Source of the DNA: Darksidea phi
Lineage: Eukaryota; Ascomycota; Dothideomycetes; Pleosporales; Lentitheciaceae
DNA length: 64,000 bases
Direction: 5' to 3'
Assembly (NCBI GenBank): GCA_030770425.1
Contig: JASJFT010000035.1
Span: 1-64,000, forward strand
Below, one piece after another: positions 46,097-56,154 of the stretch. The position numbers and the translations under genes were made by a program. The notes below the pieces were generated by a model. That model worked only from the letters and a program-made list of their open reading frames with translations. It made no database searches and had not been told where the DNA came from. Position 1 is the first letter of the stretch. The number at the start of each line of letters is the position of its first letter.

Positions 46097-49000
46097 ATGG
46101 CGGCCAATGGGAAGTATTTCGACGTGGAGGATTTCAACAACTGGAAGAGACAGCAAGGCAGCGCTTACAAAATACCACCCCGGGCAAACTTTGTGGCAGC
46201 AGCAAATTATATTCGGAATTTCCTCGATGGCAGAAAGTTCAACTGGGCTGCTATGTTGGGTCTGGCGATGGCATGTCTGGGGTCGCGTCGCGAGATGCCG
46301 GATATCCACATTGTCTATGACGATAGAGATTTCCAACGCATCAAGCTGAAGCTTGAAGCGGATCAGCGGTATGCGGTGGACTATCAGCGCTACGAGTCTG
46401 AAGCTGACGGTAGCAGGGTGCGGCTACCCAAAGGCATGAATTCGCTATTTCCTTCGAAACTATTGATCGCGACTGGGCCAAAATACAAAGATGCCGATTG
46501 CACCGAGAACGTGGACGTTGAGGTAGATCTGGTTCCGCCCGGTAATATGTCCATCGAACCCTTGAAGCCTGGGCTGACCGTTCGAAGGCGATCATGGCAC
46601 CCCTCCGAGCGATGTGCTACAGAATAACCAAGTGATGTTGCATTTGAATCATGGTGGGAAAAGAGAGCGTTACAGAGGTTTGAACATGCTTTATCTGGTG
46701 AAGACAATGATTGTCTATTGTAAGAGTCAAGACCTGGTCTGGGACCCGAGGAAGGACGTACTATTCTTGTGCCAGAACTACGGAAAAGAAATCGAAGCCA
46801 TCCGAAGCCAGCTGAATTCCCGACAGGTTCAGGAGAACTTCCTGGGAACATCATTTGTCTCGAGACTACCGTCGGACGTGAAGCGGCGGTGCTATCATGT
46901 TCTGCTCGGAGTAGACAAAGAGCCGCCACCGTCTATGTCGTTAACCCCAGCTCCACCTCATGGACATCGTCTGACTGCGTCCGCTTCGGATATCAACGCG
47001 AAACCACGCATACCCTCCCACAAGTCCACGCCCTCGCTCAACATCATGCAGCAGTCATCCAAGTACCTAAGTCCTCCACTCCCAGGTAAACCAAGAAAAC
47101 AGCAAAATACACCACGGAGCGCCCCGCCGACACAAACCTATGCCCCAGTTCTACAACTCCAGAACATCGTAGCGAAGCCACCAACAGAGAGGGATTCTCG
47201 CTCGAGATATCGTCATACCAGTGCGCCGAACACACCCAATGCCGTTCGCCACGTCAGCCCGGATGCAAGCGGTTGTAACACGTCTCGGTCAAAGTCTGCG
47301 GAAGGTGCTCTCCATCAGCAAGCAAATACTTCTGTACACAAAACGCAAACGATTGGCGTACAGAAGATCACACAATTGCCTAAGCCACAGATGATTTCCA
47401 GCCATGCGTCAGCTCCGAAGCCCCCCCTACCGATAGAGATGAGACCCCAAAGGTCTATGCCGAACATGAATGGACGTTCTACGGCCTCTGTGCCGGTCTT
47501 CGCCCATGGCCAGAATGTTGTTCTTCCCGTTCCCAAAGGATCCGATCTAAGCCCACAAACAGTATCTCCAGTTCTACCGCTGCCTGGAAACGCATCACAG
47601 CGCGCACCCCCCCACAATCGTTCTCAGGGAACGTCACACTCGCGCGATCAGGACTTGCCGAGGCCACCAGCGGCAAGCAATAACCCTCATGCAATGGCAC
47701 AGCCACTTCTACCGCGCACTGGGCACATAGCTCCCCCTCAGCTCACTGCTGACGCTATCGGGATGAATAATAGTCGCAACACCTATCACGCAAACTTACA
47801 AGCTGCAAGCTCGGGAGGTATATATTCTTCGACAACTATACCTTACCCCCCACTACACCAAAGCCAACAAAACGTGCCCGCTCAACGACAAGAAGGGCAA
47901 AACACATCTTCGATCTTCGTCTTCGAGCTAGAAGCAAGAACTTCACGTTCCGTACCTGCACCTCAATTTGTGCCACCCAACAACTTTGTTGCTGAACTAC
48001 CTGCCGAAACAGGTGTTGCTCGACCTAACAAGCAGGACATTCATCGGCACGCTAAGACGCCGGAGAGTCCGCCCCAAAGGCGTCAGAGCATGTCATTTTC
48101 CCGCCCTACACAGGTTGAAGTGTCTCCAGTCAGTCCTCCTCACGGCTATCAGCCTACTCTCACGCAGATACCACTGTCACAGCCTGCAACTCAACCCATG
48201 CCGCCCATTCCACATACCAAATCTGTTCCGCTCGACACGCTTCCAGCAAGTCTTATGATAGGTCCTCGACGACACTCCCCCGATCATTCATTTTCTCGCT
48301 CACCTCCACAATCCAACAATCCACCACCAAAGGGATCAAATTACCAACGCTATTACTCTGCCCCTTCCGCCGGTCCCCACAGTGCACAAGCTTCGCCCAA
48401 GCACGCCTCAGTGTCAATGTACAAGGCGTACTCTGGTCCTATCAGTCCTCCTATACAGCCCGCTAAAGCTGTGAATAAGCTTCAGAAGCCACTGACAACG
48501 GCGCATATTCAGGCTCCATACGCTCATGGCCAAACTCCATCAGCGCAAGCTCAAGCACACACTCACACTAGCAATGAAGCACTACCGCAAACTGTATTGG
48601 AAGCGGCACCACAAGCGTCTTCTCCCCCGAGAAACCTACCATATCATTATCTCAATCCTGTTGGTGCGAACCGGCCAACGCAGCCTGTTTCTGAACTTAC
48701 CAAGCACGACTCGCACCAAGACCACCATAAGTATGCCATAAAGAGTGCCGGAGTCGTAGGAACCAGCTACGAAGCGTATTCTTACCACAACACCACTCAA
48801 ATGGACATGCATGCAGCACAAAATCGGTTCACCCAAGAAGTCCGACACTTGCCATTTGACCACACACATCCAACTCAGCATCCACAACAACCCGTAGGAC
48901 ATAGTTCCATGTATGAACAGAATCACTTCACGTCCCAAGGCTCGCGTCCACTTTTTGAGCCTAACCATCAGCGCACCACTTCGCACGATTCACAGGCTTC

Positions 49001-49127
49001 GACTGCCTCGCATGACTCGGAGAAACTGGCGATCGAGTATCAGGCAAACCTTCCAGATTTTGGGAATGGGTACGGGAGTGGTGAGACGAGGCCGAACTAT
49101 AATAAGGATGATGTTGACTTTACTTGA
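46097..49127 (+). CDS. Unknown protein: possible degenerate nucleotidyltransferase fold plus long disordered Pro/Gln/Ser tail (994 aa)
   Basis: Exons 46097-46541 and 46588-49127 (2985 bp), joined across a 46-bp intron with a CTGAC branch-like site; without it the frame is broken. Residues 1 to about 265 are globular. AAMLGLAMACLGSRREMPDI followed by HIV (about 51-73) resembles the nucleotidyltransferase GS...DxD signature, but the second Asp is His71. VDVEVDLVPPGD (about 139-150) sits where a third acidic residue would be. From about residue 285 to the end the sequence is low-complexity, rich in Pro, Gln, Ser, His and Thr, with many PPxxP-type segments and Tyr near the C-terminus (NGYGSGETRPNYN). 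I do not recognise the protein by name. Function is unknown; an inactive nucleotidyltransferase acting as a scaffold is one possibility. Confidence 0.75.
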
Positions 49128-49607
49128 ATGGATGTTAGCAGAAGGATCTATGGCTATGAGAAATGATGGGCCAACAACCTGCGTTGAGCGGGATAAGAAG
49201 TCGCTCCTGCATTGATTATAAGGAACGTATTATCTGGTACGACTGTAATGTCGTTCTGTACCTATGGGTGGAAAACTGCGCCACAACTTCAAACGGCTTG
49301 TTGGGGCTTTCCAAGGGTATTTGCGCGTCAACCAAACACCTTCAGCCTCAACAATTCAACCACAAGTCTGCTACCCAAGGTCTACGCTCCCAAAATCTAC
49401 CTTCGTAAATCGCATGGATATAAAAGATGGGCCGTCCGCCTCTGGAGCTTCTATCCACTCTTCCCACACATTACACTTTACAACGCTGAACTTAACGAAC
49501 TGCGGCTTTCAAAAGGTTCCACCTCAAACACACGACTCGACGCAACGTGTTCAGCCTCAACTCAAACAGAACACACAGCATACACTACACACAACCATCA
49601 ACCAAGG
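49128..49607. promoter_or_regulatory. Upstream region of the small secreted protein gene
   Basis: This 480-bp spacer contains a TATA box at 49419-49426. Downstream of it (49430-49607) is a CA-rich leader, typical for highly expressed fungal genes. The preceding gene's 3' untranslated region should lie in the first part. Confidence 0.5.
49419..49426 (+). promoter_or_regulatory. TATA box (TATAAAAG)
   Basis: A consensus TATAAAAG lies 182 bp upstream of the ATG of the small secreted protein. It is one of the few clear TATA boxes in the window, which suggests a regulated or strongly expressed gene. The functional claim is inference. Confidence 0.5.
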
Positions 49608-49865
49608 ATGAAGCTCACCGCCTTCATCGCCGTGTTCGCTCTGAGCGCCGGCAACACACTCGCCGCACCCATCACAAAGAGCACCCTTACGACAGCCGCC
49701 ACTACCTCAGTCGCCCTGCCGCACCCTATTCCGACGACACCGGACACCCGCGGCATGGAACGTGGCGAACAGCATCGCGGTGGTAGCATTTGGTCGGACC
49801 CGGAGTTGGTGCGTGAGATGGAGAAGGAGGACCGGGAGATGTATGCCAATTGTTGGGGCTGCTAG
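49608..49865 (+). CDS. Small secreted protein (85 aa)
   Basis: The predicted product begins MKLTAFIAVFALSAGNTLA, a clear signal peptide with a likely cleavage after Ala19 (before APITK). The mature part is about 66 residues. It has a Ser/Thr/Pro-rich first half (TTPDTRG), a charged middle (PELVREMEKEDREM) and ends YANCWGC with only two cysteines in a CxxC arrangement. There are no repeats and no dibasic KR sites, so a classical pheromone precursor is unlikely. It is a single exon with a TATA box and CA-rich leader. I do not recognise it; a secreted, possibly effector-like or cell-wall protein is an inference from size and signal peptide only. Confidence 0.7.
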   Translation: MKLTAFIAVFALSAGNTLAAPITKSTLTTAATTSVALPHPIPTTPDTRGMERGEQHRGGSIWSDPELVREMEKEDREMYANCWGC

Positions 49866-50164
49866 AATGGTTGAAGTTAACCAAGGAGGGGAGAAGACGG
49901 GGGACGATAAATGAGAGGGGAATTCGGAAATTGGGATCTGCCCAAGAATTCCAGAAAGAAGATTTGTTTGAAAGGGGTTGGAAATGTTGGTTCCTTATGA
50001 AGTAGTAGCACTATGAACCAAGGTTATACTCTGTGACTCTTTGTCTTCCCACCTCTTATGTTCAGGACCTTGGCTTGGCGTGTTAGGTGCAGCTCTAAGC
50101 GAGGCCCATTAGCCCTCTCCAAAAAAAGTTGACTCCCCACAACACGGCACGTAACCCATCCAAA
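49866..50164. other. Spacer between secreted protein gene and EIF1AD
   Basis: 299 bp containing the 3' end of the secreted protein gene and the promoter of EIF1AD. No motif is clear. Confidence 0.4.
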
Positions 50165-50632
50165 ATGCCCAAGCCAAAGCGCAGCTTCCTCGCGACTGTC
50201 GAGGACACGGTCACACCGCCCGACACCCTCTCCTCGAGCCAAGCGATCGCGCGCATCGTAAAAGCGGCAGGTAAGAACCTTTACAACGCCGAACTGCCGA
50301 ACGGCAAACCGGTCCTCGTGGAGCTCGAGGCGAGATTCCGCTCCACGATATGGATCAAGCGGGGTAGCTATGTGATTGTGGACCGCCAGACTCTGGCGGA
50401 GAGGGACAACAAGCTAGACGGAGAAATTATGAATGTGGTAAGGGACGAGAAGGCGTGGAGGAAGATGCCATATTGGTACGTTCAGTCTACGCTATGCTAT
50501 GCTCTGCTCCCTGGGGTGCTGATACAGAACAGGCCGAAGGAATTCGCGAAGAAGTCGACCTATGTCGAGGACAGCGATGATGAAGGGTCCACGGTTGGTA
50601 AGATGCCGCCGTCGGATTTGGATGAAGAGTGA
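50165..50632 (+). CDS. eIF1A-domain protein EIF1AD homologue (136 aa)
   Basis: Exons 50165-50475 and 50533-50632 (411 bp). The protein has an S1-like OB fold as in translation initiation factor 1A. SSSQAIARIVKAAGKNLYNA is followed by LPNGKPVLVELEARFRSTIW, IKRGSYVIVD and then WPKEF, as in EIF1AD/Obelix proteins, plus an acidic tail (EDSDDEG...DLDEE). Human EIF1AD is linked to 40S subunit maturation, so a ribosome-assembly role is likely by family. The 57-bp intron was placed at an acceptor 5 bp beyond the first AG because the first AG creates an immediate stop, while this one restores the conserved MPYWPKEF. The intron is stop-free and 3n, so retention would add 19 residues. The stop is 6 bp from the Alg3 stop on the other strand. 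Confidence 0.88.
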   Translation: MPKPKRSFLATVEDTVTPPDTLSSSQAIARIVKAAGKNLYNAELPNGKPVLVELEARFRSTIWIKRGSYVIVDRQTLAERDNKLDGEIMNVVRDEKAWRKMPYWYVQSTLCYALLPGVLIQNRPKEFAKKSTYVEDSDDEGSTVGKMPPSDLDEE

Positions 50633-50638
50633 AGCGCT

Positions 50639-52057
50639 CTACTCAACATGCGCATGCTCTTGTTCATCGTCAGATTTTCCATATGTCTCCACGCCCTCGA
50701 ACTCGTGCCGCGTCCCCCACCATACGCCAAGAAGTTGGACGGCGAGAACGCCAACCACGGTCGCCGAGCTTATCGGTGTACTCGGATACACATTCCACGC
50801 CCACTCCTGCGCACCCCACAAACCGTACTGTAAGATTGGATGAAATCCCGCTTTCCACAGCAAAAAGGGTGTGGCCCATGCCAGGTATGCATAGAACTGG
50901 TAGTGCAGACTCCGGGCGCACAGCATACCAATCACGGTCGCGGTCAGCATAGTCGTCATGACGAAATTAGGCGTTATTCTCCGCGAAATCTGCTCCTGGT
51001 CACGTTGCTCTTCTCGTATCATATTGAGGAACTGGCCCGGTGTCTTCTTGGAAGGCTTGATCCATCGGGTGCGGGCAAACCAGCACAGAAGGCCGATATG
51101 AGCGGCGAGTAGACCGAGGGCAAAGGGCTTGGAGAGGAATGTGGTTTCTGGGACGAAGCGCCAGTTTACGGTCCATTTGTAGAAGAATTGGCGGGTTAGC
51201 TCGAAGGCGCGGGAGACGTAGGATGGTGCTCTTTTGCGGAAGGGGTAGCCATAGGCAATCTACAGAAATCAGATGATACCTTGTAGTATATGTGAACGTA
51301 AACATACTGAGATCTGGAATATGATCATGGCTTGCGTCATTGCCTCTGTAGAGCCAAGCGCTTGGAGCATCCATACACCCATCGCGGGCAATGGCAGCAA
51401 GAGGCTCATCTTCACGTTTAGCCCTGTCGTGTAAAGGAAGCTGCCCAGATGCCAGTACTCGGTTTGATAGCAGTAGAGCGCAGAGAACAATCCCAGCACC
51501 GCAAAACAATCGTTGAAACATCGTAGCATGAAAATGCTATGTAACCGCTTCGACAAAATCAACAGCGGGAACACATATGGCGGGACCTTAACACACTTAG
51601 CAACCATTCTACATATTTCCCAAGCCCATGCATAACGTACCTTCGCTTTTCGATAACATTGTATCACAATGGCTAATGTGGACAGGTAGACGAGCCCGAA
51701 GATGTACTGTGCAAGTTGTATGTTCTTCCCCTGGTCGGTAATCCAGTACAGAATCCGATAGATGAGGACATGTGCGCCGGGATACACCAATGGGCCTGTT
51801 GAACCCTTGATATTCACGTAATCGCGTTCGCCTTTGTTGTAGATGGCAATATGCTCCATGTAGGTGGTCCAGTCAATTTCTGTGTCTAGGTGATTATTTG
51901 TTAGGTGTCGAGTTACACGTGTCGTCGCGGATTCTAGAGGCTTACAAGGCACTCTCTCTATTATCACCCCGCAGAACGCTGCATCTGCAACGAGAAGAAG
52001 TGGATACATCCATCGCATGTGCTCGGGATTTGTGGCCAGGTCTTTGATGGGTTCCAT
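50639..52057 (-). CDS. ALG3: Dol-P-Man:Man5GlcNAc2-PP-Dol alpha-1,3-mannosyltransferase Alg3 (418 aa)
   Basis: Exons (complement) 51946-52057, 51641-51885, 51308-51586 and 50639-51259. Alg3 adds the first lumenal mannose to the dolichol-linked N-glycan precursor in the ER membrane. The N-terminus has [20 protein letters not shown] joined to [11 protein letters not shown], the conserved lumenal loop of the family. Next come [20 protein letters not shown] and [20 protein letters not shown] with LRCFNDCFA. The C-terminus has [20 protein letters not shown], the family's conserved SLHYQFY motif. Multiple membrane helices are evident. Intron 1 uses the AG at 51887-51886; the next AG downstream would give a stop. 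Intron 2 (54 bp) is in frame and stop-free. The Met at 52057 fits fungal orthologues better than an upstream in-frame Met at 52126. Confidence 0.93.
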
Positions 52058-52371
52058 TCTCGAGAGTTGTGGTTGATTGATGGAAGTCGGGTTAGCGAGT
52101 GGTGATATAGAGTGAGACGTGGTCACGTGGTATCCGACTGGGAGTTTCAGCTTCGCGCTGTTAGGAGGAAGCTCAAACCCGGATACGTTTCAAAGAAGAG
52201 TCGTTCGTACGACGAAAGGGGGTGCTTCTGTTTTACTATACGGCTTCTAAGGAGTATGGAGCCGATGAGGCTCCGATCGTGACTCTACTTGGACAACTCC
52301 AGACGTCTATATCTATCCAACTCCAATCCCACTCTGCTTTTGGCCATATTTGGTAGGCGAACACATGCAGT
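52058..52371. promoter_or_regulatory. Upstream region of ALG3
   Basis: 314 bp between the ALG3 start and the chorismate mutase stop (same strand). No specific motif is evident. Confidence 0.4.
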
Positions 52372-53273
52372 TCACTCCCACTGCGTTCCCTTCAAGCGCT
52401 GCATCAGGTATTCCACCTCTACCTCCTTCGTTAGGGGGATGACCCAATCCTAACGGAACTGTTTAGTATTCCTCATACAGCGCTGGGTTGAACCAGTTTA
52501 CCTTGTACATTGCAGCGACAGCATCTGCATCGACTTTCGCAGCGCTTGTTCCTCCATTCTCCGGATCTGTGCCGTAGGTCTTTGCCTTGAGTTTTAGCCT
52601 CTCCAGCACCTTTTGCTCCACCTTTGCGTCCGTGATAGCCTCATCAATCCCTTTACGATCCTCATCCTTGATCAACTTAACGAAGCGCTCAGTCTCCTTT
52701 AGAAACTTGGCCTCCGCAACGAATTTGCCGAAGTGGATGCGCCGTGACAGAGCCTGAAGGCAGAGCACGTCGCACGTCGCGGCCGACCCGTAGTTTTCCT
52801 GATTCTCTCCTCTGTCCCCGCGGCCTGTTTGTATGCACGTTGCGGGAAGGATGTGCCCGGTGTAGCTCTGCTTTAGCGTCGTGTTGACATTGACATCATT
52901 CGGATGCAAAATCTTGGGGTAGTCGAGCGGCTTGAGGATGGGGGTTTGGAGGGCCTCGGGGAAGAAGGGGTACTCATCAGGCGATTGGTAGCGTCGCACG
53001 AGGGATTGCAGGCGTTCCTGCTCGAAGAGCATCCAGTCAAGCAGGCTGAGCTCACTTCCTGGAATATGGACCCCGCCCGGGACATAGATGGTCTTGTTCA
53101 GCGGAAACTGCACCCGCTCGATCAGATGGAAGGTGATGGTGTCTTCTAGCCGTCTATGACACATCAGACCATGGAGCAGGCGTACAGAGAAACAATGCAT
53201 ACATGAGCTGAAAGCGGATGTTGGCCAGGTCCAGCGCCTTGGAAACATCTGACAGGTCAATCGCAGCGTCCAT
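52372..53273 (-). CDS. ARO7: Chorismate mutase, AroQ fungal type (266 aa)
   Basis: Exons (complement) 53203-53273, 52502-53153 and 52372-52449 total 801 bp. The enzyme converts chorismate to prephenate, the branch point to Phe and Tyr. After splicing, DLANIRFQLIRLEDTITFHL keeps the active-site Arg equivalent to yeast Arg16 (here Arg20). SLVRRYQSPDEYPFFPE covers the allosteric region, and LSRRIHFGKFVAEAKFLKE covers the equivalents of yeast Arg157 and Lys168. VIPLTKEVEVEYLMQRLKG encodes the C-terminal helix with the Glu equivalent to yeast Glu246. This last part appears only when the 52-bp second intron (52450-52501, TACTAAAC branch site) is removed. In GSAATCD a Cys replaces the Arg of yeast GSVATRD. 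Length equals fungal orthologues. Cytosolic, presumably Trp-activated and Tyr-inhibited as in yeast (family knowledge). Confidence 0.95.
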
Positions 53274-53580
53274 GGTGGCTCATGTACTCCCTCGTGAATT
53301 TCCCTCTCGGTAGTAGGGGTTTGGTGGTGAAAGGATGCATCATATGCTGTTGGAGGAACAGACAGTCAGCCCGATGTTCGGCCTTGGGGCAGACGTGGAT
53401 GACGTTTCGGCACACACGTTGCATGCCGCGGCCGACCTGGAGCTATCCAACATATCCAACACCAAACACCCAACGACAATCGCGCACCCCGGCAGTCCGC
53501 TCTTTGATGAAAGGATGACATAAGTCAGCACACGCAGCTGGCCATTCTCTCGCTCGACCCCTTTCACCTTCACTGTGCGC
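53274..53580. promoter_or_regulatory. Divergent promoter, chorismate mutase / MDV1-like gene
   Basis: 307 bp between starts at 53273 (minus) and 53581 (plus). No TATA box is seen. It presumably serves both genes. Confidence 0.5.
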
Positions 53581-55692
53581 ATGGCCTCGTCTTCGGCCCG
53601 CAATGGCTCGCCGTCACGGGGCAGATCCACCAGTCCGCGGCCATTGGCGCCCTTCGACAACGACGACGACGATGCAGGTCTCATGGACACGCTCCCCGAT
53701 GTAAACGCAGATAGCCCTCGCTCTCATGCGCCGCGATGCTAATTCGACACAGACGCGCCATCTGCAAGCTTTTGGCCGCAAAGTCACCGCGACGGCCGGG
53801 AGCTTGATAGGGACCGAAAGCGTCAGCCAGCACTACCAGAATGCATTGGGAGAGCTCCACAAAGAACTGCGGCGGCCGATGCTGCAGCGCTCCGTCTTCT
53901 CCTTCGCTCAAACCACCCCACGCGACCTCGTACGCTCAAGAATCTCTGTGCCCGAGATCCAGCAGCGCGCGCTAGCCTTCCTCCCCGATGAGCTTCTTGC
54001 CAACATCCCCGAAGACAACAATGCCTACTCGCTGTTCCAGGGCTTTCAGGCTTCATTGCCAGAGGAGCCGGCCGTCGGCAAGGAGCATGGACGGCACAAC
54101 TCGAGGGGGCAGCGGCTGATAGGCCAGGGCGTCGACGACGACGATCCGAATGCACCGCCATCGATGGCGAAGCTCGAGAACCAAAAGCATAGCGTGGAGC
54201 ACCGCCTGGAGATGATGAGCGTCAGGAAGCACATGTGCGCCGCCGAGATACACGAGATCGACAACAAAATCTCGAATCTGAATACGATGCGCAAGATAGT
54301 CTTGGACAGACTGGCAGGGCTGGAATTTGAAGAATCAGAGCTTGAGCAGGCGCTGCTAGAGGTAGACAACAGGATCGAGGATCTGCAGGAGGAGCTGGAT
54401 GATGCTGCCGCGCTCGCACCCCCAAAGTCGCCAGACACGCCGACGACGGCGAGCCACGACGAAGGCACGTCCGACTTCATGTCCGAATCCATATATCAGA
54501 AGATACCGTCGCCCAAGAGCAAACGGAGAAGACCGATGCGGCGGATATCGATGCCCATACTGCACGAACATTTGGAACCTGGCTCAAAGATCAAGGAACT
54601 GCCGGCACACAACGACACAATAACAGCCTTGGACTTCGACGCCCCGTGGGGTACTTTGGTCACTGCAGCTTTAGACGACACTGTAAGGGTATGGGATCTA
54701 AATGCCGGGAGATGCATAGGGATGCTTGAGGGCCACCTATCCTCTGTGCGGTGCCTGCAAGTTGAAGACAACATTGTGGCGACTGGATCTATGGATGCGT
54801 CCATCCGGTTGTGGGATTTGAGCAAGGCGGAATACGCGCCTTTGGACAGCCATACCAAGGACGGCGAAGAGGACGACGATGGGCTGGCGTTTGAGAACTC
54901 CGAGGACGCGGCTCCGCCTCCACCCCCCACCAGCATGCAGGATTGCCCCTTGTTCTCGCTCGAGTCGCATGTCGCCGAGGTTACTGCGCTGCACTTCCGC
55001 GGTGATACACTGGTGTCCGGTTCGTCGGATAAGACTTTGCGCCAGTGGGATTTAGTCAAAGGGCGATGTGTGCAGACCCTCGATGTGCTTTGGGCTGCTG
55101 CGCAGGCCAGTGCGACCACCACGACGAGTGATGGACAATGGCGCCAGACGGGACGAGTGACAGATGCGTCGGCTGACTTTGTAGGCGCTATCCAAGTGTT
55201 CGATGCTGCTCTGGCGTGCGGTACCGCGGACGGCATGGTGCGCCTTTGGGACTTACGGAGCGGACAAGTGCATCGAAGCCTAGTTGGTCACACAGGTCCT
55301 GTCACGGCGCTTCAGTTCGATGATGTCCACCTCGTCACAGGCAGTTTGGACAGAAGTATACGGGTGAGTGGTGCCTGGCAAAAATATTCTTCTAATTCAC
55401 ATGCTAACCCCGGCAGATTTGGGACCTCAGGACTGGGTCCATATACGATGCCTATGCCTATGACAACCCTGTGAGCAGCATGATGTTTGATGCACGCCGC
55501 ATCGTCACAGCAGCCGGCGAGGATGTAGTAAAGGTCTACGACAAGACAGATGGGCGGCACTGGAACTGCGGACCCGGTGTCGGTGCGGACGAGGATGCCA
55601 CAAGCATTTCCACGATTGAGCACGTCCGTATCAAAGAGGGCTATCTTGTCGAAGGTCGCAAGAACGGTGTGGTGGGGGTTTGGTCCTGTTGA
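53581..55692 (+). CDS. Mitochondrial division WD-repeat protein Mdv1/Caf4 homologue (668 aa)
   Basis: Exons 53581-53700, 53753-55363 and 55417-55692. The family bridges the outer-membrane receptor Fis1 and the dynamin Dnm1 during mitochondrial fission. A 40-residue Ser/Arg/Asp-rich start is spliced to [20 protein letters not shown]. Then [19 protein letters not shown] and [20 protein letters not shown] with QGFQASLPE form the N-terminal Fis1-interacting part of fungal members. A coiled coil spans about residues 180-260 ([15 protein letters not shown] ... [19 protein letters not shown]). WD repeats follow from about 320, with clear units ending VRVWDL, IRLWDL, LRQWDL, VRLWDL and, across the last intron, IRIWDL, plus a final GVWSC. 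The second exon's upstream Met (53726) lies inside the first intron and is rejected, since splicing at the TGCTAAT branch site gives a continuous protein. Confidence 0.9.
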
Positions 55693-56154
55693 TTCTGAAT
55701 GTATATATTGCCTATATCGTCCAAAGATGGGACTTGGCAAGGACGAAGCCTGTACTACTATATATCGACTACAACATGAAATATCACCAGCCCTCGGCTC
55801 ATGGCGCATTCGAATATGACACATTTTTAGCGAGTGCTATAGCACTAAGCTAGATGGAAAGTTGCGGAAGTCGGTAAGCACCTCACGTCGGAGGCTAAAT
55901 TAGTGGCTAGCGCGGTGGTGTTGGAGCTTCCCCCTGTCAAGCTTTTGATCCCAGCGCGACGACGTCACTCCTCGTTCATGGATGTACACAATTTCTCCCA
56001 CTACGCGCCTTTTTCTCTCTCTTTCATCCTGCGCGTTTTCAATTCATATCCGTTATAGCGACCTCGATGACGCGGCGAAACTAGAATTGTCGCTCCCTGC
56101 CCAATTGATCGCTATCGCCAGCCTTCCTCGGATCTACGCCGCCGCACCCTCGCA
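55693..56154. promoter_or_regulatory. Upstream region of the NADH dehydrogenase gene
   Basis: 462-bp spacer. It has a pyrimidine-rich stretch (CTTTTTCTCTCTCTTTCATC at about 56007-56028) upstream of the ATG at 56155. No other gene is visible. Confidence 0.45.

Noticed and set aside
46541..46627. Apparent frameshift in the 994-aa protein gene
   Set aside because: A 46-bp GT-AG intron with a CTGAC branch-like site explains the frame change without any mutation.
46390..46929. 179-aa minus-strand frame
   Set aside because: Antisense of the 994-aa protein gene across its intron; no family features.
49608..49865. Secreted peptide considered as an alpha-type pheromone precursor
   Set aside because: It lacks repeated peptide units and dibasic Kex2-type sites; only one C-terminal CxxC-containing segment is present.
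54496..55236. 246-aa minus-strand frame
   Set aside because: Antisense of the WD-repeat region of the Mdv1 homologue.
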